Below, one piece after another: positions 54,095 through 63,409 of a stretch of DNA of 64,000 nt. The DNA is from Agapetus fuscipes (Eukaryota; Arthropoda; Insecta; Trichoptera; Glossosomatidae), in NCBI GenBank assembly GCA_951799405.1, contig OX637343.1, positions 15,044,524-15,108,523 of the forward strand, written 5' to 3'. The position numbers and the translations under genes were made by a program. The notes below the pieces were generated by a model. It was not told the origin of the DNA, ran no database searches, and saw only the letters and a program-made list of their open reading frames with translations. Positions within the stretch are counted from its first letter, which is position 1. Each line of letters starts with the position of its first letter.

Positions 54095-55095
54095 GAGAGT
54101 ATTGTTGAAAAATGGGACCTCATCTCACATTCAAATGCAGATGACTGGCAAATATACTCTCACTGTCGGCCAGACATGGCTGAGGACCTCAGTTGTAGGG
54201 TCTCTGGATGTATCTCGGAGGTCGGTGAGTGGATGGTGAACAATGGCCTAATCCTGAACATGGATAAGACGGAGATACTCTGGGCAGCCACATCTAGGCG
54301 CGACCATCTATTGGTTAATGGGGTAGCACCGGTAGCACTCTCTATAGGAGGTAAGCTGATCCAGCCTTCCGATTCGGTGAGACTTCTAGGAATCTTACTG
54401 GATCGGAACCTGACATTGGAAAGGCAAATAGATGCCACAATAGCTTCCTCCTTTTTTTTTTTTTTCACTGCGCCAAATAAAGGCGATTAGAAAGTGTCTT
54501 CCGTCAGATGCGGTTAAGACCCTGGTGAGTGCGTTTGTGATGTCTCGGATTGATTATTGCTCAACGCTTTATAGTGGGCAGCCAAAGAAGCATTTCAACC
54601 GCTTTCAATCTGTGTTAAATTCAGCAGCAAGGCTCATATTCGGGATATCCAAATTCGCTCACATCACTCCGCTGTTAAAAAAACTACACTGGCTTCGTTT
54701 CCCGGAGAGGGTGGTCTACCGTGTTTGTCTGATGGTATATAAAGCCATCAATGGCGTGGCTCCACCTTATCTGACTGACATGATTTCGCCTGTTGAGATG
54801 GGTGTGAGGAGGCAGACACTCAGATCTGCGGGCGATGGTGCGATCAATTTGGTTCAGCCGCACCGTCAGATCCGTACAAATTTTGGAGACCGTGCTTTCT
54901 GTGTTGCGGGTCCGGTGGAGTGGAACAGACTGCCACCCGGAGTGAAGAACTCCAAATCTATGGGCATATTTCGCGGAGCTCTTAAGACGCACCTTTTCAA
55001 AAAGTCTTATCCGTGATCGGAGAGGGCCCTTGAGGTGTGACACACACAAAAACGGCGCTCTCTTATCATGTGCAATTAAAAAATAAATAAGCCTT
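54095..55095 (+). mobile_element. LINE-D (CR1/L2-like), 5' truncated
   Basis: Begins within the RT domain and ends past the ORF at about 55090. The coding part carries GEWMVNNGLILNMDKTEIL, ILLDRNLTLERQIDA, FVMSRIDYCSTLYSG, LHWLRFPERVVYRVCLMVYK, NFGDRAFCVAGPVEWNRLPP and FRGALKTHLFKKSYP. The 3' end has CTTGAGGTGTGACACACAC and CAAAAACGGCGCTCTC, the same as the 3' end of SINE-1. Confidence 0.9.
54115..55016 (+). pseudogene. LINE-D reverse transcriptase C-terminal half, broken
   Basis: The catalytic box near 54135 reads NADDWQIY, where a Tyr is expected before ADD. The frame running to 54490 is lost at a T run (about 54452-54466); the rest continues in another frame from 54525 to 55016. So the copy has a changed catalytic box and a homopolymer frameshift. 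RT thumb and the conserved C-terminal CR1/L2 domain are otherwise intact. Confidence 0.85.
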
Positions 55096-55424
55096 ATATA
55101 TATATACAAATGCTGATGTGTACTTGAAAATTAAAATCCAAGCCCCAAATTAAAATAAACCTTGCACGTTTTGCCGAGCTTCTCTGAAACAGGGATGACA
55201 TTGGCAAAATGAAACATTTTAGTGAAACAAGTATGGGTAGTCAGTCTCATATCAAACTATATATTATTAGGTTTGTGGCCATTAAAAAAATTGTAAGGTG
55301 GCGTAGCGGTCTTTTGAAAGCTACTTAGTTAAAAAAAAATAAAAAAATAGGGGTAGTCTTTAGGGTAGATTTAAAGTGAGATGTTAACAATTCAACCATA
55401 AAAATACTATTCATATATCTATAA

Positions 55425-55915
55425 TATAATCTTTAATGTAAGTTGAAAAGATAAATAACATTTGAGATTCAATTTTCTAATGTTTGCACATTCACCGAGT
55501 GAAAATTCATTTTTGATTTAATAATTAAAAAACTTTTTTATTCCTTTCTAACAATACCTACCTACTTAAAAACCCACTTTCTCTTCCCAAAATGTATTTG
55601 TTCTAACCCTTGTATTTTAATTTTAAAAACTTCAGTTAGCCTCTGATGATGAACCGAGCAGGTTCGACAGCGCTTAGGCATGTGAATAAAAATGTATATA
55701 ATAAATGTATAAAAATATGTGAAAATAAAAACTATGCGTTTTTTAAATAAAAAAGTTTTTTAATTATTAAATTAAATTTGAGATTCATATTAAATGCCTT
55801 CCCACAAGCAGAGACGTATAAGTTCATGCTTCCACAAAGGGCATGTGAACTTACGATATAAAACTCAATCTCAAATGATCATAACCTCTGCAACTCTTGC
55901 CAACCTTCCCTGAAA
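55425..55915 (-). repeat. LINE-A 3' tail copy split by a MITE
   Basis: TAATGTAAGTTGAAAAGATA and CATTTGAGATTCAATT, then after the insert AAATTTGAGATTCATATTAA, TCCCACAAGCAGAGACG, CTTCCCTGAAAGAG. TTTGAGATTCA on both sides reflects host sequence duplicated at the insertion. Confidence 0.8.
55490..55780. mobile_element. TIR element with Penelope-like middle
   Basis: TTTAATAATTAAAAAACTTT at 55517 and its inverse AAAGTTTTTTAATTATTAAA near 55756. The middle has CTGATGATGAACCGAGCAGG then TTCGACAGCGCTTAG at 55642-55675, a hammerhead-like hairpin (GAACC/GGTTC). Confidence 0.65.
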
Positions 55916-56129
55916 GAGACGCGTGCATACAGTACAGGCAAATACATATAAGAATAAATATTTCCTCCTATTCCTTTAAAATAACTCATTTGAAATTGAC
56001 TGAAGTGCTAACGATGGCTCCAAATCGAATTTACATTTTGAAATTTAAATCTCAATATCAAGCTTAAATGCTTTTTTTTTTACATATATTGCCTACCTAT
56101 TAGGCGCATGTGCCTGTATGGGATGCACG

Positions 56130-56225
56130 CCCCTGCCTTGAAACAGTAGTGACATAGGCAAAGTGAACCAATTTTTTAATAGTATGAGTGGGCAGCCTCA
56201 TATCAGTTTATATGTCAAGGAAATA
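56130..56225 (-). repeat. LINE-A 3' tail fragment
   Basis: CTTGAAACAGTAGTGACATA, GGCAAAGTGAACCAATT, GGGCAGCCTCATATCAG. Confidence 0.7.
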
Positions 56226-56384
56226 TGTAGGAACATAAATTGTTCTATTATGAATCTTTTGATGTCGCGAACCATTGGTTGGCCTCTACGACTTTATCGC
56301 TACGCTTCTACGCTTCCAGCGCTGAAAATGAATTTGACGTGAGTCGTTTGAGTTTTGCGTCGTGTTATGTAGAGAGTTCATGTT

Positions 56385-57853
56385 GTGTATGCTGGTAGGC
56401 CTGCGTAGAAGTTACATGTTACCAGGTTTTCCATAGAGAAAACATGTAACCAATCGTTTGTAGTCCTGCGTAGAGTTACATGTCACCATGTTTTCCATAG
56501 AGAAATTATGTAACCAGCCGTTTGTAGTCCTGCGTAAAAGTTACATGACTCCAGGTTTCCATAGAGAAAACATGTAACCGCTTGCTTGTAATCTTGTTTA
56601 GAAGTTACATGTCACCAGGTTTTGCATAGAGAAAACACGTAACCAGTCGTTTGTAGTCCTGCGTAGAAGTTACATGACACGAGCTTTTCCATAGAGAAAA
56701 CATGTAACCAGCCGTTTGTAGTCCTGCGTAAAAGTTACATGACTCCAGGTTTCCATAGAGAAAACATGTAACCAGTCGTTTGTACTCCTGCGTAGAAGTT
56801 ACATGTTACCAGGTTTTCCATAGAGAAAACATGTAACCAGTCGTTTGTAGTCCTGCGTAAAAGTTATATGTTACCAGGTTTTCCATAGAGAACCCATGTA
56901 ACCACTTGCTTGTAGTCTTTTGTAGAAGTTACATGTCTACAGGTTTTCCATAGAGAAAACATGTAACCAGTCGTTTGTAATCCTGCGTAAAAGTTATATG
57001 TTACCAGGTTTTACAAAGAGAAAACATGTAACCAGTCGTGTTTAGTCCTGCGTAGAAGTTACATCTCACCAGGTTTTCATGGAAAAAACATGTAATCAGT
57101 TTTTTTAAAATAAAGCTATTTTTTGTTTAACGTAGTTTATTTTCACAATAATATTTAATATCTCGAGTACTTTCGACCTTCAATATTCAGGCCATTATCA
57201 AGAGTGATGTATAAAAAATTAAAATTATTAAGAACAAACCATAGATCAAAATTATATAAATTCAAATAAATAGGTAGGTATAGGTACAATAAATATGAAC
57301 TAAATTAAAATTAAATACAACAGTCAAAAATTAAAAGAAAGAAAACATAAAATAATATATAATAATTACAATAAATTAATTCAAACATCCGAGGGTCAAA
57401 AAATAAATAATTTTATTTTTTGACCCTCGGATGTTTGAATTAATTTATTGTAATTATTATATATTATTTTATGTTTTCTTTCTTTTAATTTTTGACTGTT
57501 GTATTTAATTTTAATTAAGTTCATATTTATTGTACCTATACCTACCTATTTATTTGAATTTATATAATTTTGATCTATGGTTTGTTCTTAATAATTTTAA
57601 TTTTTTATACATCACTCTTGATAATGGCCTGAATATTGAAGGTCGAAAGTACTCGAGATATTAAATATTATTGTGAAAATAAACTACGTTAAACAAAAAA
57701 TAGCTTTATTTTAAAAAAATGAATTTTCACTGTGTGAATACACAAACCCTACAAAATCTAATGTAATCAGTTGTTTGGTAGTCCTGCGCAGAAGTTATAT
57801 GTCACCAGGTTATCCATAGGTAAAACATGTAACCAGTCGTTTGTAGAAAAATC
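56385..57853. repeat. Minisatellite of about 64-bp hairpin units, split by a palindrome
   Basis: About 11 units of GTAGTCCTGCGTAGAAGTTA, CATGTTACCAGG, TTTTCCATAGAGAAAACATG, TAACCAGTCGTTT at 56385-57100, and one more at 57765-57853 beyond the palindrome. Each unit contains GTTACATG and CATGTAAC, so single strands can fold. Confidence 0.92.
57100..57719. repeat. 620-bp near-perfect palindrome
   Basis: Arms of about 310 bp with the centre at about 57409 (CCGAGGGTCAAAAAATA / TTTTTTGACCCTCGG). Outer ends TTTTTTTAAAATAAAGC and GCTTTATTTTAAAAAAA. In the right arm CTTGATAATGGCCTGAATAT then GTCGAAAGTACTCGAG is the Penelope-like block seen elsewhere. Confidence 0.93.
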
Positions 57854-57929
57854 ATGAAGCTACTAATGCGTAGAGAATACATTTCAGTAGGTTTTCGTAG
57901 AGGCAAATTTTCAGTTGATTTGTGTATGG

Positions 57930-58180
57930 TCCATAATCTTAATTGCAAAGATATATTCTCATTCAAAACTCATATGAAATGCATGCCCACAAACAGACAC
58001 GTGTAAGTTCACGATTGCAAATCTTGAATGTATAAATTAAAATCCAAACCTTAAATGAACATTAACCATGCAACTTTTGCCGACCGACCTGAAACAAGTG
58101 TGATATTGACAAAGTAAATCGTTTTTTACAGTATGGGTGGTCAGCTTCAAACCAAACTATTAGTCAAGGTATGAAGTTAG
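57930..58180 (-). repeat. LINE-A 3' tail copy, diverged
   Basis: CTTAATTGCAAAGATATATT, CATGCCCACAAACAGACACG, GTATGGGTGGTCAGCTTC, TAGTCAAGG. Confidence 0.82.
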
Positions 58181-58349
58181 TGTAAATTATTTTGGAAAGG
58201 GGCTTATTGCAAAGAATATTAACAAATATAGCCCATTTAGATGTTAAAAGCCTTTTGTAGAAATATGTGTATTAATATTATGGTACAGAAGGACAATGTA
58301 AATAGTTAATTGTAGACGATCTCCACTATATTACAGAGAGACAACCATT

Positions 58350-58495
58350 CGGAATATTCGATGTTCATTTGAGGTTTGATTTATTTTGTATGTACACATA
58401 CAGCATGTATAAGCGAGAACTTAAATGTGCCTACTTGTGGGTTTGCATTTAATGTGAGCCTTAAGTATTTATATATCTTTGAAACTTAGATTATA
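58350..58495 (+). repeat. LINE-A 3' tail fragment
   Basis: GATGTTCATTTGAGGTTTG to CTTTGAAACTTAGATTATAG. Confidence 0.75.
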
Positions 58496-59010
58496 GATGA
58501 AAGATAAACCTGACGTCATCCAGCCCACGAAATTTTTGTATCTGCGGACTTCGTTAATAACAAAATTGTGATGAATTTGATATGAAATATTTTTGATTAA
58601 AACAATGCGCCTAATATTAGAATACAGTTGTTCAATGAAAACTTAGAAATAAAAAAAAAAACTCAAAGAGAGAATGAGAAGAAAACTCAAAGAGAGAATT
58701 CTGTCTTGAAAGGAATTTGATTTGTCTGAGCTGAAATAATCATTTTAGATTTGAAGTCTGGAGGCCAAAGTGAATATACAATATTCAAATGAATGGCAAA
58801 CTGAAAACTTTGTAAAATCGCTTTCTAATAATGATTTTCTCTTGACTTTCAATCCTGCGACCTACACGGACTGCCCACTCGTTCTAAACTGATATTAGTT
58901 GTCGGAATTTATCAGTGTGTTGATTATTTTTGATGAACACTTAGTTTTTAAGCTGTATTTCTTTTTTAACCCCCGCTTCTTTACACGAGCATCATGGGAG
59001 AGGTTTATAA
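58496..59010. other. Unassigned intron
   Basis: No family recognised. Confidence 0.5.
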
Positions 59011-59014
59011 ATAT

Positions 59015-59270
59015 CTAATCTAAATCTAAATCTAAGCTGCAAAGATATGTATCATATGAGATTCTTATTAAATGCATTCCTACAAGCAAACACGCATAAT
59101 TTCGCGCTTATACATGCCGTGAACATACAATATAAAAAAAACCCAATCTCAAATGAACATAAGCCCTGCAACTCTTGCCGATCTTCCCTGAAACAAGGGT
59201 GACATTAGAAAAGTGAACCTTTTTTTGTATGGGTGGTCAACCTCATACCAACCTATCAGTCAAGGAATTA
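59015..59270 (-). repeat. LINE-A 3' tail copy
   Basis: TCTAAATCTAAATCTAAGC to CAACCTATCAGTCAAGGAAT. Confidence 0.85.
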
Positions 59271-59660
59271 ATACATATCTATAAAATAAGTTTTAAAAAT
59301 GTTATTTAATTAATATGTAGGTACTCGTAATGTTTATAATGTTTCAATTTATACTTGAAATGGGATTAATGCTTCTCCCGAATCTGGTTGTGTACAAAAT
59401 CAACTCAAAAAGTGAAATATATTACAATTTTTATTTTTTATTATAAATTTATAAAAATGGGCTTCCACAGAGTTACTGTCAACGAAATAGAAAATTAAAA
59501 ATTAAACTCTTTTAACGTTAATGTGATCTATATAAATGAAAAAAAAACATCTTTGAAAGGAAAAAATCCGTTGTAATAACGGCTCAATGAAGAGAACGAT
59601 TTTTCAAAGAAAAATAATCATGCAACTTTTAATACAATGTGCTCTACGAAGACGTCAAAA
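59271..59660. other. Unassigned AT-rich intron
   Basis: No family recognised. Confidence 0.5.
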
Positions 59661-59664
59661 TAGC

Positions 59665-59918
59665 CTTTAATCTAAGTTGCAAATGTATATTACATTTGAG
59701 ATTCATATTAAATGCATTCTCATAAGCAGACTCGTACTAGTTCGCGCTTACACATTCCGCATGTGGACTAACAATATAAAAACCCAATCTCAAATGAAAA
59801 TTAGCCGTGCAATTTTCCAAAGACCTTCCCTGAAACAGGGGTGACATTGGCAAAGTGAACCATTTTTTGTACAGTATGGGTGGTTAGCCTCATGATAACC
59901 TATAAGTCAAGGAAATGT
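59665..59918 (-). repeat. LINE-A 3' tail copy
   Basis: TTTAATCTAAGTTGCAAATG to ATAACCTATAAGTCAAGG. Confidence 0.87.
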
Positions 59919-60350
59919 CAGGGCAATGAAGTCACTAGACAGCATTGGCTAGGTCACATCGAGTGAATGGACCAGAAGAGCCTGAAAAATCCTGAAAAGA
60001 GTTGTATTGATGGATGCAAAGGGGTGCAGGAGTGTGAGATGCCTTGTTCTAGGTAGCTAAACGGAGTGTTGGTAAATACTGTCGTGAGGTAAGACAATGG
60101 GTAGACAGCTGCTTGGACTGTCAAATGTTCATCGTACAATTTGTGTGGAACACATTTGAGTCTTGACTAAAAGCTGCTCATACGCATCATGCTAGCTTTA
60201 TAATTTCGTTGAGACTGTGGGAATTGAGATAAGAGTTATTATATAATGTGACTTAGAAAGCGAAAGAGGTTTACAATTTAAAGAAGTAAAAATTATATAA
60301 AATTTGAACGGTTTGTTAACTGACATTGTAAAGAACAATTAAAAAAAAAT
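59919..60350 (+). mobile_element. Possible decayed LINE terminus
   Basis: CAGCATTGGCTAGGTCACAT resembles the WxGH codons of a LINE C-terminus, but frames are broken afterwards. The rest is unassigned. Confidence 0.25.
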
Positions 60351-60354
60351 ATTC

Positions 60355-60475
60355 ACGAATTGGTATATTTTCTCGAGCGCTTTCGGTGTTACAACACTAT
60401 GTGATTTCTTGATGTTGGTTTGATAACACTCCTAAAGCGCTCGAGAGAAAAAAAAACAAATCGTGACAAAAACTG
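60355..60475 (-). repeat. Penelope-like foldback fragment
   Basis: TTTTCTCGAGCGCTTTCGG and AAAGCGCTCGAGAGAAAA form an inverted pair about 50 bp apart, around ACTATGTGATTTCTTGATG. Confidence 0.55.
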
Positions 60476-60504
60476 TAATTTTTTATTTTTAAATTCTATA
60501 CTCT

Positions 60505-60690
60505 ATAATCCAAGTTGCAAGGATATATTCATTCAAAGCTCTCAGATGTATGCCCACAAACAAACACGTGTAGTTCGCGCTTGCAAATGCTGATTGTGCA
60601 CTTAGAAATAAAATCCAAACCTCAAATGAATATTAGCCCTGCAACTCTGGCCGACATTCCCTGAAACTGGGGTGAAATTAATAAATAAAA
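60505..60690 (-). repeat. LINE-A 3' tail copy, truncated
   Basis: TAATCCAAGTTGCAAGGATA to GACATTCCCTGAAACTGGGG. Confidence 0.8.
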
Positions 60691-61190
60691 AAAATAACGT
60701 GCTATGCGAATCTTTTGTGTTATACAAAGAAATGATTTTGTTTGTATGAGATAACAACTGAAGATTTAGTAGGAAAAAATACTCCGTAAGACATATTTTA
60801 TTCCATCATCTTTTAGGTATTGTATCTCGAATGTAGTAAATTAGGCCAAGTACGAAAAAGCCACTTCAGTTATGAATTTTTCAGTTTCTCAAACAAAAGT
60901 GTTCGCGAACTTTGTAAGTAAGTCCTGGTGAATAAATAAAACTCTACGAAAGACGAACTTTCTGAAAGATTTTGTGTCCGTCCGACGAGGTCCAAACGTC
61001 TTAAGTGACTACAAAGAAAATGCACTAATTCTGCTTTGAAATCAAAGTTTTTATTTGTGATTGTGTGCCTAGGAGTGTTTACTTGCTGTGTATGTATGTG
61101 TGAAGACGTAAGTGTTTGATACTTTGAACTGTTGATACTTCTGATACTCTATGGCAACATCCATTCTAGATGCGTCTTGTGTGGTCTGGA
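60691..61190. other. Unassigned intron
   Basis: No family recognised; may include the U3 of LTR-C. Confidence 0.4.
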
Positions 61191-61400
61191 ACAAGCGAGA
61201 GTAGGCCTTGGTTACGTATATATACAGGCTGCGGTTCTGTAAAGCTTGAGTGATCCATCAGCCGTGAAGCCGACAATACAGAAGTTACAGAGTGAACGAT
61301 ATTATCTAATCAACTTGTTAAAAAAACAATACTGTGAAATATATTCAATTGCAATTTTAGTGAAGCCGAAATAAATCAAAGCAAATAATATTATAAAGGA
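61190..61400 (+). mobile_element. LTR-C, promoter and polyadenylation part
   Basis: GGTTACGTATATATACAGGC (TATA box), GAGTGATCCATCAGCCGTG, CAGAAGTTACAGAGTGAACG, AATACTGTGAAATATATTC, GAAATAAATC. The same block is at 63410-64000. True ends not resolved. Confidence 0.6.
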
Positions 61401-61890
61401 CGATCAGTTACATTGGTTGTTTTTAAAGTACCTACCTATCTTTAAAAAAAATCTTACACAAAAGAGAAGAGACAAGTATTCAATGTAAAAAACGGTGCCA
61501 AAATGAGCTTTTTTTCCGAATTTTCTTAATTATAATCAATGATAAATATTTGTTTCCTAAAACTACTGCTGTTTGTTTATTTAAACTATTATTTTTAGTG
61601 AGTTGAATACTCAGATGTAGTTTTAAAACGACTGAAAATAGAGTTATCAAGTGTAGCTCGCTCACCTTCAATATTAAAGACCTTTCTTCACAAAGGTCAC
61701 GCGGGGTAAGGATAAAAAAGAATAATGGTTTAATTAAAATTCATGAAAGTTTTTTCGGCCTGAAGAATCTGTAAGGCTTTCTTTAATACTCACTCACCGA
61801 GTCCCGGCTTCATTTTTTTTTCTTTTTTATACTTTCAACAAAGGTGACTTTCATTCAAAAAGTTTTGTTAGGATGATGATGATGATTTTC
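61401..61890. other. Unassigned AT-rich intron
   Basis: No family recognised. Confidence 0.5.
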
Positions 61891-61897
61891 TAGTTAT

Positions 61898-62325
61898 TGT
61901 TGTATTTTTAGGGTTCAAAAAGTCTTCAAATTAAAAAAGAACTGGTATCCTTTACAGGATATTTATTTTACACTTAGATTTATTTAACAATTTATATTTA
62001 TTTTGAACAATTCACATTTATGGTTAAGCAATTTATATTTATTTCACAGTTGGTGTTCATTAAAAATATCTTTCTTGTTCAAAAGCAGAGCGTCGTATAT
62101 AGACTGACTCCCTGCATGCCGCTTGCAGCCCTTTATGCTCCAAAGATAGTAGTAAATAGGAGCCAGTTTTGTTGGAACCTTCCAGAACATGAAGCTTCCA
62201 GTACATACATTTGAATATCTCTTTACCCTAGGTACTTTTAATAATAAATACTACTTATATGCACTCTTATCAGCTATAAATGTTATATCTACCTACCTAA
62301 ATATTTATTTGCTATTCACATAACA
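61898..62325 (-). mobile_element. Solo LTR, family LTR-B
   Basis: 428 bp. Plus-strand ends TGTTGTATTTTTAGGG and TTCACATAACA, flanked by TTAT at 61894-61897 and 62326-62329. Same order of motifs as 34464-34894 (GAACCTTCCAGAACAT, CTCTTATCAGCTATAAATG). Confidence 0.9.
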
Positions 62326-62329
62326 TTAT

Positions 62330-62775
62330 CTTTTGTAGCACTTGACAATCTAAATTAAATATGAGTTTTATGAAAAGTAGAAATCTAAGATTATTTTAAA
62401 ATATTGTTATGATTTTACTGAGTTCTCTAATTAAACTGCAGTTATTTATTATAAAATAATTTATTTTACAAAATTTGGTTCACAATTTACAACAATTGAT
62501 TTCTAGCTCTGGATTTTGACTTCACGCCTCAATGTTTTATTCAACCTCCCTTATATAGGTATAACTTTATAAAGGTATAACAGATATATTTCTTGCATAT
62601 TCCAGACCATTCGATCTCTGTTCTAGATTACCCTTGACAGCTACTCATGTACCTGACTACTATCATCATGGATCATACTAGACTACACACACTATTGTAC
62701 CTGTACAGACGCACGTAGGTACTCCAAGTTTGTAACAATACAGTGCAAATAAAAGTTTACAACTAATAGCCAGTA
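62330..62775. other. Unassigned intron
   Basis: Composition and CTTATATAGG near 62551 suggest another reverse LTR-like promoter, but no ends found. Confidence 0.35.
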
Positions 62776-63100
62776 TTGGACCGGTCCGTAGTCCAGTGGC
62801 AACACTTTGGACTCGTAAATGAAAGGTTGTGGATTCGGATCCTGGCGGAGCACCAAAATATACTATTTATATTTCCAAATATGGTCTTCGCTGGGTTGAA
62901 AAAAATCATAAATCCTTTACCAAAGACCGGTCACTAAAGGTCCATCCAGCCTTACAGCAACTGAGTCTTGCTTGAGTATTGGCGCTTTGTAGCAACGACC
63001 AAGCTTGTACAGCTCTGCGGCACTACAACAAGTGTCATAGACTCCTAGATTTTCTAGAATTTAGGGAGTGTTCCGCACAGGATTTTAAAAAAAAAAACAA
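62776..63100 (+). mobile_element. SINE-1 with repeat-J tail
   Basis: GGACCGGTCCGTAGTCCAGT head, GTGGATTCGGATCC, body to GCAACGACCAAGCTTG, then J: CTGCGGCACTACAACAAG, CTAGATTTTCTAGAATTTAG, TTCCGCACAGGATTTT and an A run. The canonical SINE-1 end is absent. Lies about 90 bp from the neuroligin exon donor. Confidence 0.8.
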
Positions 63101-63191
63101 AAAAGTCAGATCAAGACACATCCCGCGTTTACTTGGAAATTATGTTTTTTACACACCAAAATAAAAATAAAACATTTATTGGATGACTTAC

Positions 63192-63347
63192 CCAATATCC
63201 CGAGTCTGTAGTTGACGGTGACCACGACCAGCCCCCCATAGCTGGCCAGCACGGAGCCATCGTACGGGTTCCCCGAGCTCCACTCGTAGCTCTCTCCATG
63301 CACGAACACCAGCACGGGGTAGCGCGAGTGCGCGTCGCGCGCGCCTG
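63192..63347 (-). CDS. Nlg: Neuroligin exon (esterase domain, oxyanion region); most upstream of three
   Basis: Neuroligins are postsynaptic single-pass adhesion proteins with an acetylcholinesterase-like ectodomain that binds neurexins. Read on the minus strand, this exon encodes a stretch with the motifs [28 protein letters not shown] and [11 protein letters not shown], the first part of the alpha/beta-hydrolase fold. The HGE/NYRLG blocks are family hallmarks. The donor is at 63190-63191 (GTAAGT) and the acceptor follows a short pyrimidine tract, with two possible AGs three bases apart. The exon ends one base into a Gly codon, completed by the exon at 10994. It is very GC-rich against AT-rich flanks, as expected for conserved coding sequence. 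Earlier exons (signal peptide, N-terminus) lie outside the window. Partial gene; orthologue (Nlg2-like) is inference. Confidence 0.9.
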
Positions 63348-63350
63348 CTG
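63345..63350 (-). promoter_or_regulatory. Tandem NAGNAG splice acceptor of neuroligin exon
   Basis: On the minus strand the intron ends TTCCAGCAG then GCGCGC. Splicing at the first AG gives an exon from 63347, at the second from 63344. Both keep the same phase and differ by one codon. NAGNAG acceptors are a known source of one-residue isoforms. Which AG is used cannot be told from sequence alone. Confidence 0.55.
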
Positions 63351-63409
63351 GAACAAGCAAGGAAATCACATGTGAGTCGAGGGATTCATTTTACACTTCG
63401 TGTTCCTGT

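Larger units (their letters stand above)
52157..55265 (-). repeat. LINE-A 3' tail copy broken into three pieces
   Basis: Pieces: 52157-52179 (ACATTCTAAGTTGCAACG), 54025-54093 (ATTCATATTTAATGCATGC, CAAACAGATACGTGTAA), 55105-55265 (AAATGCTGATGTGTACTTG, CTTCTCTGAAACAGGG, AGTATGGGTAGTCAGTCTC). LTR-D sits between the first two, LINE-D between the last two. Confidence 0.85.
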
